From Utricularia gibba (taxonomy: Eukaryota; Streptophyta; Magnoliopsida; Lamiales; Lentibulariaceae): a stretch of DNA of 64,000 nucleotides. The position numbers and the translations under genes were made by a program. Below, one piece after another: positions 34,824 to 49,427 of the stretch (its first letter is position 1; each line of letters starts with the position of its first letter). The notes beneath the pieces are model-generated. The model saw only the letters and a list, made by a program, of their open reading frames with translations. It made no database searches and was not told where the DNA came from. The DNA lies in the NCBI GenBank assembly GCA_002189035.1, contig NEEC01000014.1, positions 436,501 to 500,500 on the forward strand. Direction: 5' to 3'.

Positions 34824-37139
34824 TGTTTCTCTCGAGTCGGATGCTGAAGTGCGTTGGTGGTTCCGAAGCCGGGGCGCGGCGATCGTTTTATAGGCAGGAA
34901 GAAGCACAGCAGAGGTCTTCTTTTACAAGTAGAACTCAGTGTCACACCTCAGACCGCAAAAACAAGATTGAAGAAGGCAAAGTCATTCGGGACTCACCAT
35001 CTGTCGTCATTCTTCCTCCTCCTCTTCATGATTCTACTGAAACAGACTCCTCCTTGTCACCACATGCAGAAAAAACACAAATTACACTCACAAAAATGAC
35101 TCTAAAATCTAATTGATTTTGACTTAAATTTTTTCCTATCACAATATTTAAAAAATCAAAACGCATACATGATAGCGGGAGGACACATTGAAAGGAGACA
35201 ATCCCTAATGCAAGGAAATAGGCTTTTATGTTGCCAGCTCATAGGATATGAGTTATTTCTTTTTCACTAAATAATGACCAATTTAGACCATTTTTTTGAA
35301 AAAAAGATTGTAAATTTTACTATATGTATAATGTATTATAAAAATGGCTATCATTCCTTTAATATATGATAAAAATAGCTATTTTATATGTAAAAAATTG
35401 ATCATAATGTATAAGAAATAAATACATGATGTTACTTTTCCAAATGGCTCCATATGCATGTGTATCATCATTTCATTTGCATTATGCCAAGTTTTTACAC
35501 CTTTTTGCTCCATGGCTCCTCCTCCTTCCCCTTCTACTCTCTTCTTTCAAAATACATAGCTATATGTTGTTCTATCCCAACGATTACGAGCAGGGGCGGA
35601 TCTTCAACTTCAATTTAGGAGGGACAAAATCCTTTTTATTAACCCATGCTTATTAATGTAAAATTAATGGGGGCTAAAATTTTATTATTATAATTTTAAA
35701 TTTTATAACCCATGCTAGTTTTATCAACTTATTCAATTTTTTTTTAATATAGGAGGGGTTACACTCTATGCTTATTATGCTTAAGATCCGCCCGTGATTA
35801 CGAGACAACCCGATCGATGAGTATTCATGCAAAATACGTATATCGGATGTGTGAGTCGTCTCAAATGCGTCTCAATCTCATGTTGATAGATTACTTGGAT
35901 GTTGGTTACGATATAGACATCTCACTTTGTGCACACCTTGAAGTGTGAGTTTGGGTCGTGATCAATTTTACACGAGAGCATAATTGATCATGAGTTTGAA
36001 ACATGAATTACGAATTTTAATAAAAATAACTCATATTTGATAAGAAAACACGATTCTTTTCAGAGACAAAATGTTTCTTTCATCAAATAGAACCAAAATC
36101 TGACGTGAGAGTTCTGTTGTCTTGCGCAAAGGCTCCAAACCCTTTTGCTTTGGGAAACCGAGTCACGAGTCACCCAGGAGATAAGAAATAAAAGGAGGCG
36201 CGCTTTCTCTTTCTTTATTTTGGCTAAAAGTAAAAGCACGCTTTTTCCCTCAAAGCGTGTTTGCAACACCCACGACTTCACCCATCTGCATGCATGGGAA
36301 TGCCCTACACTGCCCTAACCCAATAGTCTCCCTTTTCATCCCTTTGCTCACGTTTTTGTGTCTCCGACCACTCTTCATCTCGGGCGTCGGAGAAGGTGTC
36401 CTTAAGCCACCAAGTTTTCGGCGACGAGACGACGAGTGAATTCGGTATCGCAAAGTTGTGTAAAGGTGCATGGTTTAGTGGGCGATTGTCACACCAAATT
36501 TGGTATCAAACGTAACCACCACTTTTAGATGCATTTGGCGTTAATACAACACATGAGAAATGAAAAAAACTTAGATGGAAAGTGGAAAGGGAGTGGGTGG
36601 CTTCTTGGTAAGCTTCCAACGCTGAATCTGGTTTGGATCCCACCTTCGGCCGGCCATATGCTCCAACACTTTTTAGAAAGATTGGATCCATCATTGAAAC
36701 GAGATCGACCCGATTCGAACGAACACGAAAATATTTATATCTTACTTCCAATGATCAAAATTGAGAGTTGAACCCAATAGAGTTGAAATTTATATGATTT
36801 TTGAAATTGAGGTCTTGTTAAATTGTTGGTTTTTGTCTTCTCCCTCCTTCTTCATCAAGTTCCTAAATTTAAAAGTATTGTTGTTCCGAAATATTGAAAA
36901 ATAGATTCATTTTTTATATTTTTAAAAAAAACTGTTTGTGATTTATTTTTAATTTTTTAATTTGAGATAAGATGTATTAGTTGTCGTTCATTGTGTTTTG
37001 GTTAGAAGAAGGTTACCTTACCTTAGAGAGAATCTTATTTAGCTAGAAAAGTTATGAAATTCAGTGGGCTACTTGTCTGGGCCTACACATAGTGTACGTA
37101 CTTGCCAAGGCCCATTTCTGTATGGGCTATTTGGCCGAA
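34824..37139. other. Gene-poor region containing a small transposable element
   Basis: AT-rich DNA upstream of the WAT1 gene. Apart from the hAT-type element at 35591-35796, I see no supported gene. Confidence 0.45.
35591..35796. mobile_element. Non-autonomous hAT-type MITE, 206 bp
   Basis: Terminal inverted repeats CAGGGGCGGATCTT (left) and, read on the minus strand, CACGGGCGGATCTTAAG (right). A perfect 8-bp direct repeat, ATTACGAG, flanks it at 35583-35590 and 35797-35804. An 8-bp target duplication and CAGGGGCGGAT-type ends are typical of plant hAT elements. The interior is AT-rich with no coding capacity. The perfect target duplication suggests a fairly recent insertion. Confidence 0.9.
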
Positions 37140-37155
37140 TGTGTCGGCGCCGATG

Positions 37156-38690
37156 GCTGATTTACAGAACACGGCGCCACTATTTCCATTCCCAAGAATC
37201 GATCACCATGGCTCACGACTCCTTCACTTGGCAAGATTTGTTTTGGATGAAGGCCTGGAATCCACGGCGGATGAATTTCAAGTGTGTTACGCTGGTTGAT
37301 CGCCGTGGAGTTCAGTCATTCAGTCTAGAGGAAACCCTGCCCGTGGGTCATGATCGTAGGATGATAGTGCTGTAGAGAATCTGATGGAGAGCTTGGAGGT
37401 TATAATGAAAATCAGTGAGAATAATTTTGATATTGTTAAAGCAGGTCTAATTGCAACCTTGGAGGTTATTTCTGTTAATCATATGTACATAAAAGCTGGG
37501 GTTCCAACTCCTTTAGCGAGTTTTTCCTCGTGGATGCTGTTGTTTGACAGATGATCTAAGCTTCTTGATTTGCAAATGGCTAAGCGGGTATGATTTGCAC
37601 GAGGGATTTTTCATGAATAGTCAACCATCACAGGCTGAGGCGGGATTACAGTTGCCATCAACGGTAGAGAATCAATGAGGAATGTGTTCCAGTATGGAGA
37701 GACATGACTTGTGATGTAATGGAGTTTTTTCAGGGCTTACTTGGACGGTTTATGAGTTTTTTCTGGGACTTAGAATTGGAAGGAATCAGAAAGAGTTGGG
37801 ATGTTCGAGGATTGAAGCTGATACTGCTTTTTGTTGCCTTTGTGGTAATTGGATATGCTAGTACTTTTTGTTGGTCCTTTTCGTTTTAGTTTCTAGAAAG
37901 GCATGACGTATTTAGTTGGATTTTGGTTACCTTAGCTGACTTTCAGGAGGCCTTGTGAATCGATAGTTGCATGTGACAAATAGTGTGAATGAATCTCTTC
38001 CGTGTTCATCCATTATGCTGATTTTAAATTGCAAAAGTTTTTCTTGCGTAACTTTCATGAAAAGGCTAAGAAAGATGAAGGATTGGCTTTGCGATTCTTC
38101 CAAATTACAGAAAAAGTCCCTCTTGGAGATGGATGTCTCTGTGCCCGGTCGTTGATGACCGCAGCTAATGATTCCAATCTATGGTGGTCCTTATTGAGGC
38201 AAGCTATCATTGAAAGTAGTAGAGTACTTGCTAATCCGAAAATCCTATCCTCGACAATGGATGCACGATATAACAGAGACAAGGGAATCCCATGCCTCTG
38301 TTTATTCCCAAGGAAAAACTTCTAACTCTTCTTTGTAGCCATAATGATGCAATGCCACCAACTGACTGATGCCACCTTTTCAACATCTGAGAATTTTGTG
38401 GAGCATAATTCTCTAGGGATGGTGTTTACCTGGAGGGGATTAACTGATACCAGAACAGTGGAAACTTATTGAGTTCGGATGGATGGAGCTTCTGGTTCAA
38501 AAACCAGACGCTTGCACAAGGATTTCGAAGGCACTTGTGTACATATATCCCATCTGCGTGTGCTTATCATACCATGGGCAACATAACGTTGGTGTTGTGT
38601 CCGTTTCATGAAATTGAAGTGAAAGAATCTTCCACTTTTTGGGATGCAGTCTTTGATGTTATGAGATGGCCATAGTGTACCTCCAAGTTG
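37156..38690 (+). pseudogene. Degenerate unidentified gene
   Basis: Several protein-like stretches lie in different frames. From ATG 37156: MADLQNTAPLFPFPRIDHHG then LARFVLDEGLESTADEF. Next, VDRRGVQSFSLEETLPVGHD; then, shifted by one base, SAVENLMESLEVIMKISENN through VPTPLASFSSWMLLFDR. After many stops comes FQITEKVPLGDGCLCARSLM then NLWWSLLRQAIIESSRVLAN, and a last piece to about 38690. Composition and length of the pieces look protein-derived, but stops and shifts break them and no introns rescue the frame. I cannot identify the parent. The order of pieces on one strand suggests one decayed locus. Confidence 0.4.
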
Positions 38691-39611
38691 CTGCCTTTCT
38701 TGTCATGTCCTTTTCCAATGTCGTTTTGTTGGCTCAGGTGAAGAAGAGGATTTAGGTCCCCACCACCATGGCTTGGGAGTTGTGGTCCAGATACCAAGGC
38801 CCTAAACAGGATTGCACTTGAACATCGTTTGGTTCAAGTACAAATTCTTTCCCACTCCTCTTTTTTTGACCCAAACCCTGATCATGATCACTTTAATCCG
38901 GGCTTTCGGTCTGGTTCGAATCGATCAAACCCCGGGTTGAACTCTTGAACCGGTCTAAAATTTGAACCCCTTAAATTGGAGGTTGAATACTATTTAACAA
39001 GAGGAATATTTCGAAAAATTTTTGGAATTTTTTTTTCAGATATTCGGTATCTAGTTTTACAATTATCAAGAATACATATAATTTATTTCTACTTATATTA
39101 TTTATTTGTGCAAAAATAAAAATAGATACTAAAAATTTTCGAGATTGAAGATCAAGGCAATGGTAGGATCAATTTTCGCAGGCTACGTGATGTGTATATA
39201 AAAGGAACCAGTAACGGTAAGAAATGAGGGGCAACGACGTGAATATGCAATTGATGTGATGGAAAGTAAGGGGAAGAAAAAACTGCTGTAAAATCGGGGC
39301 CATGCGACGTTCCAATTGAGATATCGGCAACCGCCGATGGCTGTTCCGGGGATCGAAGGCCGCCGCCTTCAAGGGAAGAATTGGTCCCCTGCGGACAAAT
39401 TTCATCGGGACCAAAACATATCTCCACAATCCAAGCCGCATTTCCTGCAAAAAGCTGTTTCTGGGGAATAACGAATCCCCACTTGCCCTGTCGTCTCTGA
39501 AGCAAGCGTATGCGTTTCAAAATTTATCGCGATAATCGCCGCGGTTGTTCGGGTTTTCTGTTGCGTGTGTGTGTTTTTTTTCTGAGTGATGCGGATCTTA
39601 GTTCTGTTGAT
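38691..39611. other. Intergenic region upstream of ORP
   Basis: AT-rich spacer (38900-39140), then GC-richer DNA from about 39200 that is likely the promoter and leader of the oxysterol-binding-related gene. No gene is seen. Confidence 0.4.
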
Positions 39612-42600
39612 ATGTATCCGTTGTTCTACGTTTTGCCGGTGATAATGCATAACAACTCTGACATTCAACCGCCTCCGCCTACCGATCCGCCAAGTCGTTT
39701 GAATCCGTCATCGTCTCTTGCTGCCATTGTTAACATGAACCATGATAGCCAAAACCATCAAGGCCGTGATCTCAAGATCAATGATATTGTGGGTACTGGA
39801 GTTTCTGGGATTTTGTACAAATGGGTGAATTATGGAAAGGGATGGAGGCCGAGGTGGTTCGTTTTGCATGACGGAGTCCTGAGTTATTATAAGATCCACG
39901 GGCCGGATAAAATTGTTCTCAGTGAGGAGACTGGTAAAGGATCCAGAGTTATTGGTGACGACTTTATAAGGCGAGTTTCTAAACGTCATACGACTCATCA
40001 TCACCATAGGAATGGGAACAGTGTGTCATCCAGGAATCCAGTCGGTGAAATTCATTTAAAGGTTGAACTTTCCTTTCAGATGCTTTAGTAGTGCCTTCCT
40101 CTCTAGATTTTGCTTATTCTGTGCGGTTGATAGGATGATAATTCATGTTAACCATGGTTTTTGGATGTTGATTGCCTGATGACCTTATGAATTAACATTG
40201 GGCCGGTCCTCTGTAGGTTTCATCTATCCGTGAAAGTAGATCTGAAGATAGGAGATTCTCAATTTTTACTGGCACAAAAACACTTCGTTTGAGGGCTGAG
40301 AGTCGTGAGCACAGAGTGGCATGGGTGGAAGCCTTACAAGCTGTGAAGGACATGTTTCCAAGGATTTCAAACACCGAGTTGGTGGCTCCCGTAGACAGTA
40401 CATCCTTCTCTACTGAAAGGTTGAGGCTTAGATTGTTGGAAGAAGGCTTGAGTGAAACTGCTATTAAGGATACAGAGCAGATCATGAAGAGCGAGTTTGC
40501 ATCATTGCAAAACCAGTTGTCCATACTGAAGCAGAAGTATTGGCTCTTGATGGACACCCTTCGTCAGCTTGAGGTACATCCTGAGACAGGTTGAACAGGT
40601 TTTCTGGGTCTTCAAGAGATTATTTTGAGTATTATTTAGGGAACTTTTATCATGGTTCAGTTTTACAAATTGTTCGTTTATTCCCTGGGATGTTTCATCT
40701 GTAGTTTCTTTGTGAGTATTCACTAGTTAAATTTAGTCATAATCTTTTGATAGACAGAAAAGGTGGATTTGGAAAACACTGTTGTTGATGAAAGCCAGAA
40801 GCAATTACTAAATATTGGAGCGTTAAGTACAGGAAGGCAAGATAAGTCCAGTGGTAATGCCTGCCTCATGCATATTTGGTTTTTGCGCCTTGTATAATTT
40901 GTTATACGCTCCAAACTGAACATTTTTTTTACCAAGATACATATACTTTTGGACTACTGCAATGTATTCTGTGTAATGTTTATCTAGTATGGAGCATTAT
41001 GACATTTGCCATCTGGTTTTTGTTTTTCGTAAGTACATAAATCATTTTTCTTGTTTTTATAGAAAGTGCAAGTGACTCTGAAGATGAGAATGAAAGGGTG
41101 GATGCAGCTGAGGAAGATACTGATGAGGAAGACAATACATTTTTTGACACCCGGGATTTCCTCTCGTCCGCTTCTGTTCAAAGCAATGGTTCTGAGGCTG
41201 GAGCATCATCTTTTTCATCGGATGATGATGAATCTTATGATCTCGATTCGAAGGATAGTGTTGATCCTTCCATTAGCCATGTGGGGAAACACTTTCCACA
41301 TGTAAAACGCCGTCAAAGATTGCCAACTCCTATTGAGACTGAGAAAGGAGTGAGCTTATGGTCAATGATTAAAGATAACATAGGGAAGGATCTTACAAGA
41401 GTATGTCTTCCAGTCTACTTCAATGAGCCTCTTTCGTCTCTCCAGAAATGTTTTGAAGATTTGGAATACTCTTATCTTCTTGATCGGGCCCATGAATGGG
41501 GGAAAAGAGTAAGCTGGCATCTTTCAAGCGTGTGCTTTAGTTTCATATGAACTCGTGTATTTTTCTTGAAAAATTTTATTTGATAGTGTCTGATCCATTC
41601 TTATTTTCTTGGTCAGGGTAACAGCTTAATGAGAATTCTGAATGTGGCCGCATTTGCTGTATCTGGATATGCATCTACTGATGGAAGAATATGCAAACCA
41701 TTCAATCCTTTGCTAGGGGAGACCTATGAAGCTGACTATCCAGATAAGGGTTTGCGGTTCTTCTCTGAGAAGGTTCTCGTTTGTACCAATTTCGTTTATG
41801 AAACAGACTTTCACTCTGTTTCAACACAAATTTAAGTACTCTGCATTTGTTTTGGCTCCTTTGGGTGTACTGAGTACCATGAGCTGGTGACTTTTTGCTT
41901 TTGCTTAGGTGAGCCACCATCCCATGGTTGTGGCATGTCATTGTGAGGGCACTGGCTGGAAGTTCTATGCAGATAGTAACCTCAAAAGCAAATTTCGGGG
42001 GCGTTCTATTCAGCTTGATCCTGTGGGTGTTTTGACTCTTGAGTTTGATGATGGAGAAGTCTTTAAATGGAGCAAGGTATTACAAAGTTTGAAACTCTTC
42101 TGCAAATGCAATCGCTTACAAACAACTCTTCATCAGGTAACAACATCCATATACAACCTCATTCTTGGGAAATTGTACTGCGATCACTACGGCACCATGG
42201 TGATACAAGGAAACGGTAACTACTCTTGCAAACTGAAATTCAAGGAGCAGTCTATCATTGACAGAAACCCGCATCAGGTACTCTTCTCCCATCCTTTAGA
42301 CCGGCCCTGAGCTACAAAAAACCCCTGTAAAGATGCCTGGAGAAACGGCATTTTTTTTTCCTTGCAGGTGCAAGGGGTGATCCAAGATAAGAGTGGGAAG
42401 GTTGCGGCTACATGTTTCGGGAAGTGGGATGAGAGCATGCATTTTGTCTATGGAGAACACTCCTCGAAGACTAAAGATCACGAATCTTTAGCTGATTCTC
42501 ATCTGCTATGGAGGCGTAACAAGCCCCGAAGTTCCCCACCCGTTACAATTTGACACGGTTTGCCATCAGCATGAACGAGCTTAACCCTGGACTAAAGGTG

Positions 42601-43040
42601 AGTGATGATTCCATGAAGCATCTTTCGATTGCTTTGCTTCTTCTGCTCCAGGATCATGGGCCTCAGTGCACTCTCTCCTTTTTTTTTTTTTTCAGGAAAA
42701 GCTACCCCCTACAGATTCAAGACTGAGGCCCGACCAGCGGTGCTTGGAGAACGGCCACTACGAGAAGGCGAACGCTGAGAAACTCCGACTGGAGCAGCGG
42801 CAGCGCCAGGTAAACACGAGCGTCAGTTGTTCACCGAGTAGCTGAATGTCGACCTGTGTACTCATCCATCCATTCAAGCAGGCGAAGAGGATGCAAGAGC
42901 AGGGATGGAAACCGCGGTGGTTTGCAAAGGACAAGGCATCGGATGCATATCGTTACGTTGGCGGGTACTGGGAAGCGCGGGAGCAGGGGAAGTGGGAAGC
43001 CTGCCCGGACATCTTTGGAGACCTCACTCCACAGGAATGA
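39612..43040 (+). CDS. Oxysterol-binding protein-related protein with one frameshift
   Basis: Lipid-transfer protein of the plant ORP1/2 type, acting at membrane contact sites. The chosen start is [10 protein letters not shown] at 39612, resembling the short N-terminus of relatives. The PH domain starts at [20 protein letters not shown] and ends near [14 protein letters not shown], with a coiled coil around [20 protein letters not shown]. After an acidic linker comes the [35 protein letters not shown], the signature [16 protein letters not shown] and [14 protein letters not shown]. Near 42536 the frame breaks after [12 protein letters not shown]. The family sequence [19 protein letters not shown] resumes one frame over and runs through [12 protein letters not shown] to GDLTPQE. 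One missing C in the CCCC run would explain it. Otherwise the gene is well conserved. Confidence 0.88.
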
Positions 43041-43388
43041 GAATGTGAGTGAGAAGATCCACAGTCTGTTCGTTTACACGTTTGAAATTAGGAGACAGAC
43101 AACTAACAAACATTCGTTATCCTGGACCCCACCCAAGTCATTATTATAAAGAAAGCATCAAGATTCTTTTTTAGCGTTATTTGGAAAAGCAAACCGTTCC
43201 GATTGAAATTGAATTTAATTTATATGACTCAAGTTGAGTGTAAGTTAATGGCAACAAATCTAATTCGATCTATTTTTTTAATTATATAAATATTTAAATA
43301 ATTATAACGATAAAAAATTATGTTCTATATATATATATTTTTACAAAATTTTTTGATTTTGAAATCCAACCCGATAAGGACAGTGAGA
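43041..43388. other. 3' flank of ORP, AT-rich spacer
   Basis: Probable ORP 3' UTR followed by AT-rich DNA with a TATATATATATA tract near 43328. No gene is seen. Confidence 0.45.
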
Positions 43389-43392
43389 AAAA
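43388..43392 (-). terminator. Pol III poly-T terminator of tRNA-Leu
   Basis: On the minus strand a CTTTTTC run begins within five bases of the mature tRNA 3' end, as expected for RNA polymerase III termination. Confidence 0.8.
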
Positions 43393-43396
43393 GTAC

Positions 43397-43477
43397 TGTT
43401 GAGTGTGGGATTCGAACCCACGCCCTTTCGGACCAGAACCTTAACCTGGCGCCTTAGACCAACTCGGCCAACTCAAC
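43397..43477 (-). tRNA. tRNA-Leu (anticodon AAG)
   Basis: Read on the minus strand, the 7-bp acceptor stem GTTGAGT pairs perfectly with ACTCAAC, and the discriminator base is A at 43397. The D arm starts TGGCCGAGTTGGTCTAAGGC. The anticodon loop is TTAAGGT, giving anticodon AAG, closed by a G-U pair in a CCAGG/TCTGG stem. A long variable arm, typical of class II Leu tRNAs, is followed by a T arm with GGTTCGAAT. Internal A and B boxes are intact. There is no intron. A TTTTT run follows directly downstream (43388-43392 on the minus strand), a Pol III terminator. Confidence 0.96.
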
Positions 43478-43549
43478 GATTGATGATGGTGAGCTGTACA
43501 ATACATATATATTCTCATCTTAGTGGCTCTAAATCTATTCTACACCGCA

Positions 43550-46259
<2,710 letters not shown>

Positions 46260-46507
46260 TAGGGTCGGATGTGATTCTCATGTGGGCCGGTCATCGTGGA
46301 ACAATGTGTAGTGTAAAAATGGCTTAGCTTAGATGCACAATATTTTCCTGTGGTGTTTGAAGGCTTAATGATCACTATAACTGAATTTGCAGATTGACAA
46401 TACTTGACTTATCTGTCTGTCCCTTATGAATGCATTACATCAGATCTATAAACTAAAATTTCTAATGAAATTTCCAGAAATAAAAATGCCATTTACAGTC
46501 TGATTCA

Positions 46508-48626
46508 TCAATCCTCAACTGGTAAAGGAAGACTATCACTATCAACAACAGCTTCTCCGCTCTTGGTTGTGCTTTCAGGTACCTCAGAGATCTGCTGTTG
46601 AGGATGGGATCGCAATGGCGAACCTCTTGCCAAACAGACGTACTTGACAACCAGCTGCTTGTAACTGTTGAGTAGATCTTCAACGTCATTGATGGTGAGA
46701 TCTCCAGCTCGGCTGTAGAAGTAAGGGAAATCAATGAGAGTTCGGTTCTTATTTTCCTCTCTCAACAACTCAGCTGCTCCCTTCTCCTCTAGGTCTGAAA
46801 CTGATACATGATCTTTCCCATACTCCTTCAGTGACCTCGAATCTTCGGATTCAGTGGAGGACTTCGGCTGTGTGGCTTCCTGCTGATGCTTTGTGGAGTC
46901 AACGGCATGCTTGGGTTCCGCAGGCTCTGAACTGGAAACATTCAGAAGATCTTGATCTGCTTGGCTACTGTAGTTCCCTGAAGTGTCCAAGAGCAGTCCA
47001 GAAAGAAGGGACTGAGACGATTCCATGTTCCTCTGGAACTCTTCTTCGTCCATTGAGAGAGCCTTTGCATTGATGTTGGAGAGGAATGATTCTGCTGAAA
47101 GCATGTTCGTAAAGAAATAAGCGGCTTCAGACACCAAACGTGTTTCACGTCTAAACCTTTGTATGTAAGCCAGGTTTGAGTGCAACTGAGGCGGGTTTGC
47201 CTGCTCCAGCCATACCCAGAGACAATCAAAACAGAGAAAACATCAACCCATGATGAGACAAATTGAATCAAAATCAGTCTGGAGGATAATGCATCTTGCA
47301 AAATCAGCACATTGAGTCTTAGGTCTGAATAAACAGTTAGCCACAAAAAAAAAAAAAAAAACTACCTTTATAGTGACATATATGAGCACTGGGAGGAACT
47401 CATCAGCACCAGGATGATCTTCATTTGAGGCAATGGATGCATTCAGCAATAAGTTATTTATGACCTTGCAACAGCTTAATATGCAGACAAGTTTGTCTCT
47501 TGGTGCCTTGTACATGTTAATCTTTTGAAGCTCTTTTTGGGCAAGCTGCAATTACAGGAGCAGATTCTAATCAGGGGTTCCATGAAAACTCATCACTTCC
47601 CTACATAAATCTAAAAAGAGTTCGAAACATAATCTGTTTCCACTAGACAGAATAGATGAGGATTCATTCCATTCACTCACCAACCATGAGCCTTCATTTT
47701 GATATGTTGGCTTGATATCCAAGTGCTCAGGCCTCACAAACTGCTGCAACAATGAAATCTTATGACTAAGTTCCTTGTCAGATTCAACATCTTCTGGGGT
47801 TGAAGCGAAGACACGACTAAACAACTTCGTCATCACATATTTCTCCAGTCCCTGAAGATTAAGGCGATTGAATACAAAATCATGTTTAATCAGCGTGAAT
47901 CTAAAATAGTGGAGAATAATACACACTTCTCCAGCACTTTCCAACTCTTCCTCTGAAGATCCAGCCCACAGGCTGTGAGCTCTGAATGCTGTTTCCATGT
48001 TTGCAAGAAACTCCTGCACAGATTTGCTATCCCTCTCAGCATCCGGTGCTTGGTTCAAAAATGTCACTATAAAACTGCAAAATTACATATTAGATAAATG
48101 AAATATGCTCAAATTTCAAATTCTGCATTAGAATTTTACATTGCTCATTTAAATGCTAAATCTAGCACGAAACCTACAAAATCTTGTTAAAGAACATAAC
48201 ATAAGATAACAAACACTACAACAACGAAACAGCTTTTAAATCACTACACGACTACGTAATAGTTAATCACTTCTCCGTAGCGTAGCTTATTCAATATACC
48301 CACCATCGGAATTCTTCGACGACGGCAATGCTAACAGCGTGAACTTCCCAATTTCTAATCCAACGCGCCGGTATAAACTAACAAGCCCACAAATTTACTC
48401 AAAGTATACCAAGCGAGCATATACTACAGCTCATTGAAGCTTAAAACTTGGGATCAAAAAGTATAACAGAAAAGGCAGAGTAATTCGGCACGCGCATTGT
48501 TGAAAAACGAAAATACCTTTTGATAGATTTAACAAAGTCGGTGGCCAAGGGGTTGCGCATCCGCTCGAGGAAATCATGCCACGTCAACGGCGCCGTCGAG
48601 GAGCCGAATCCATCAGAGTTCTCCAT
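46508..48626 (-). CDS. VPS9A: VPS9-domain Rab5 guanine nucleotide exchange factor
   Basis: Activates plant RAB5 GTPases (ARA6/ARA7 types) on endosomes. Exons in order: MENSDGFGSSTAPLTWHDFL with FVKSIKS, then FLNQAPDAERDSKSVQEFLA, LEKYVMTKLFSRVFASTPED, LAQKELQKINMYKAPRDKLV and LLNASIASNEDHPGADEFLP with VLIYVTIK. The last large exon is ANPPQLHSNLAYIQRFRRET with MLSAESFLSNINAKALSM. The VPS9 core contains the conserved acidic residue and P-x-L region (ADEFLPVLIYVTIKANPPQL), and the Tyr of SNLAYIQRF. The C-terminal third is low-complexity, followed by FPYFYSRAGDLTINDVEDLL, typical of plant VPS9A. It is convergent with HAM, about 250 bp apart. Confidence 0.94.
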
Positions 48627-49427
48627 CGCACGCCGATCAGAACGATGACCGGTCCTCCGTAAAACTGATGAAGAACCACTTCTCCCACAATCTATGATTG
48701 ATTTATTAATTATTTAATATCCTCCCACAAAATACGCCTAATAAATGAATATCAAATAACACGCATTTAAAAATAAAAATTATATGACTTGAGGACTTGG
48801 AAAAGAATAAATGATTAAAAAAATAGAAAAAAATATAATAATTTTTAAATTGGGAAAAACTTGTGCGTCATTTGTATAAACAATTTATAGTTTGTACGAT
48901 TCAATTACGATTTAAATCATGATTGAATTATTTGTTATTTAAAAATATTTTTTAATATTGTACTATGAATAAATATTAAAGCATGATTAATTTATAATTG
49001 AACTATGATCAAATTGTAATGGAATAATTATTTGATCATTTTTTTATATTTTAAAATGATTTGAATTTAATTTAATTATTATATTGAATGATTTATAATT
49101 TAGAACGATTTAATTATAATTGAATCATAATTTTTAAAACATTAGTCTGTTCTCCATGACATGAGTAGCTCTTGTTTTTACATAATCATGGACCAAAGTA
49201 CACCCTTTATACAACATTTTCAACTTATATTATATGGTTTTACGTTTTTGTAAATTCGAAACCTGATTCAGATGGTAGAATTTGTGTGAAATCTGAAATG
49301 AATTTGGATAATCATCATCATCATCATCATCAACAGCCATCAACTGCCTGGAGCTTATACAAAGGTGCTGCTCTCCTTCACTACTAAAATCATCATCTCT
49401 TCCCAGAGCTCTATCTGCAAAACTTAC
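48627..49427. other. AT-rich intergenic region with possible MITE relic
   Basis: VPS9A promoter, then very AT-rich DNA. Between about 48895 and 49135 the ends look like diverged inverted repeats (GATTCAATTACGATTTAAATC against GATTCAATTATAATTAAATC read from the right). An ATC microsatellite lies at about 49311-49332. No gene is seen. Confidence 0.4.
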
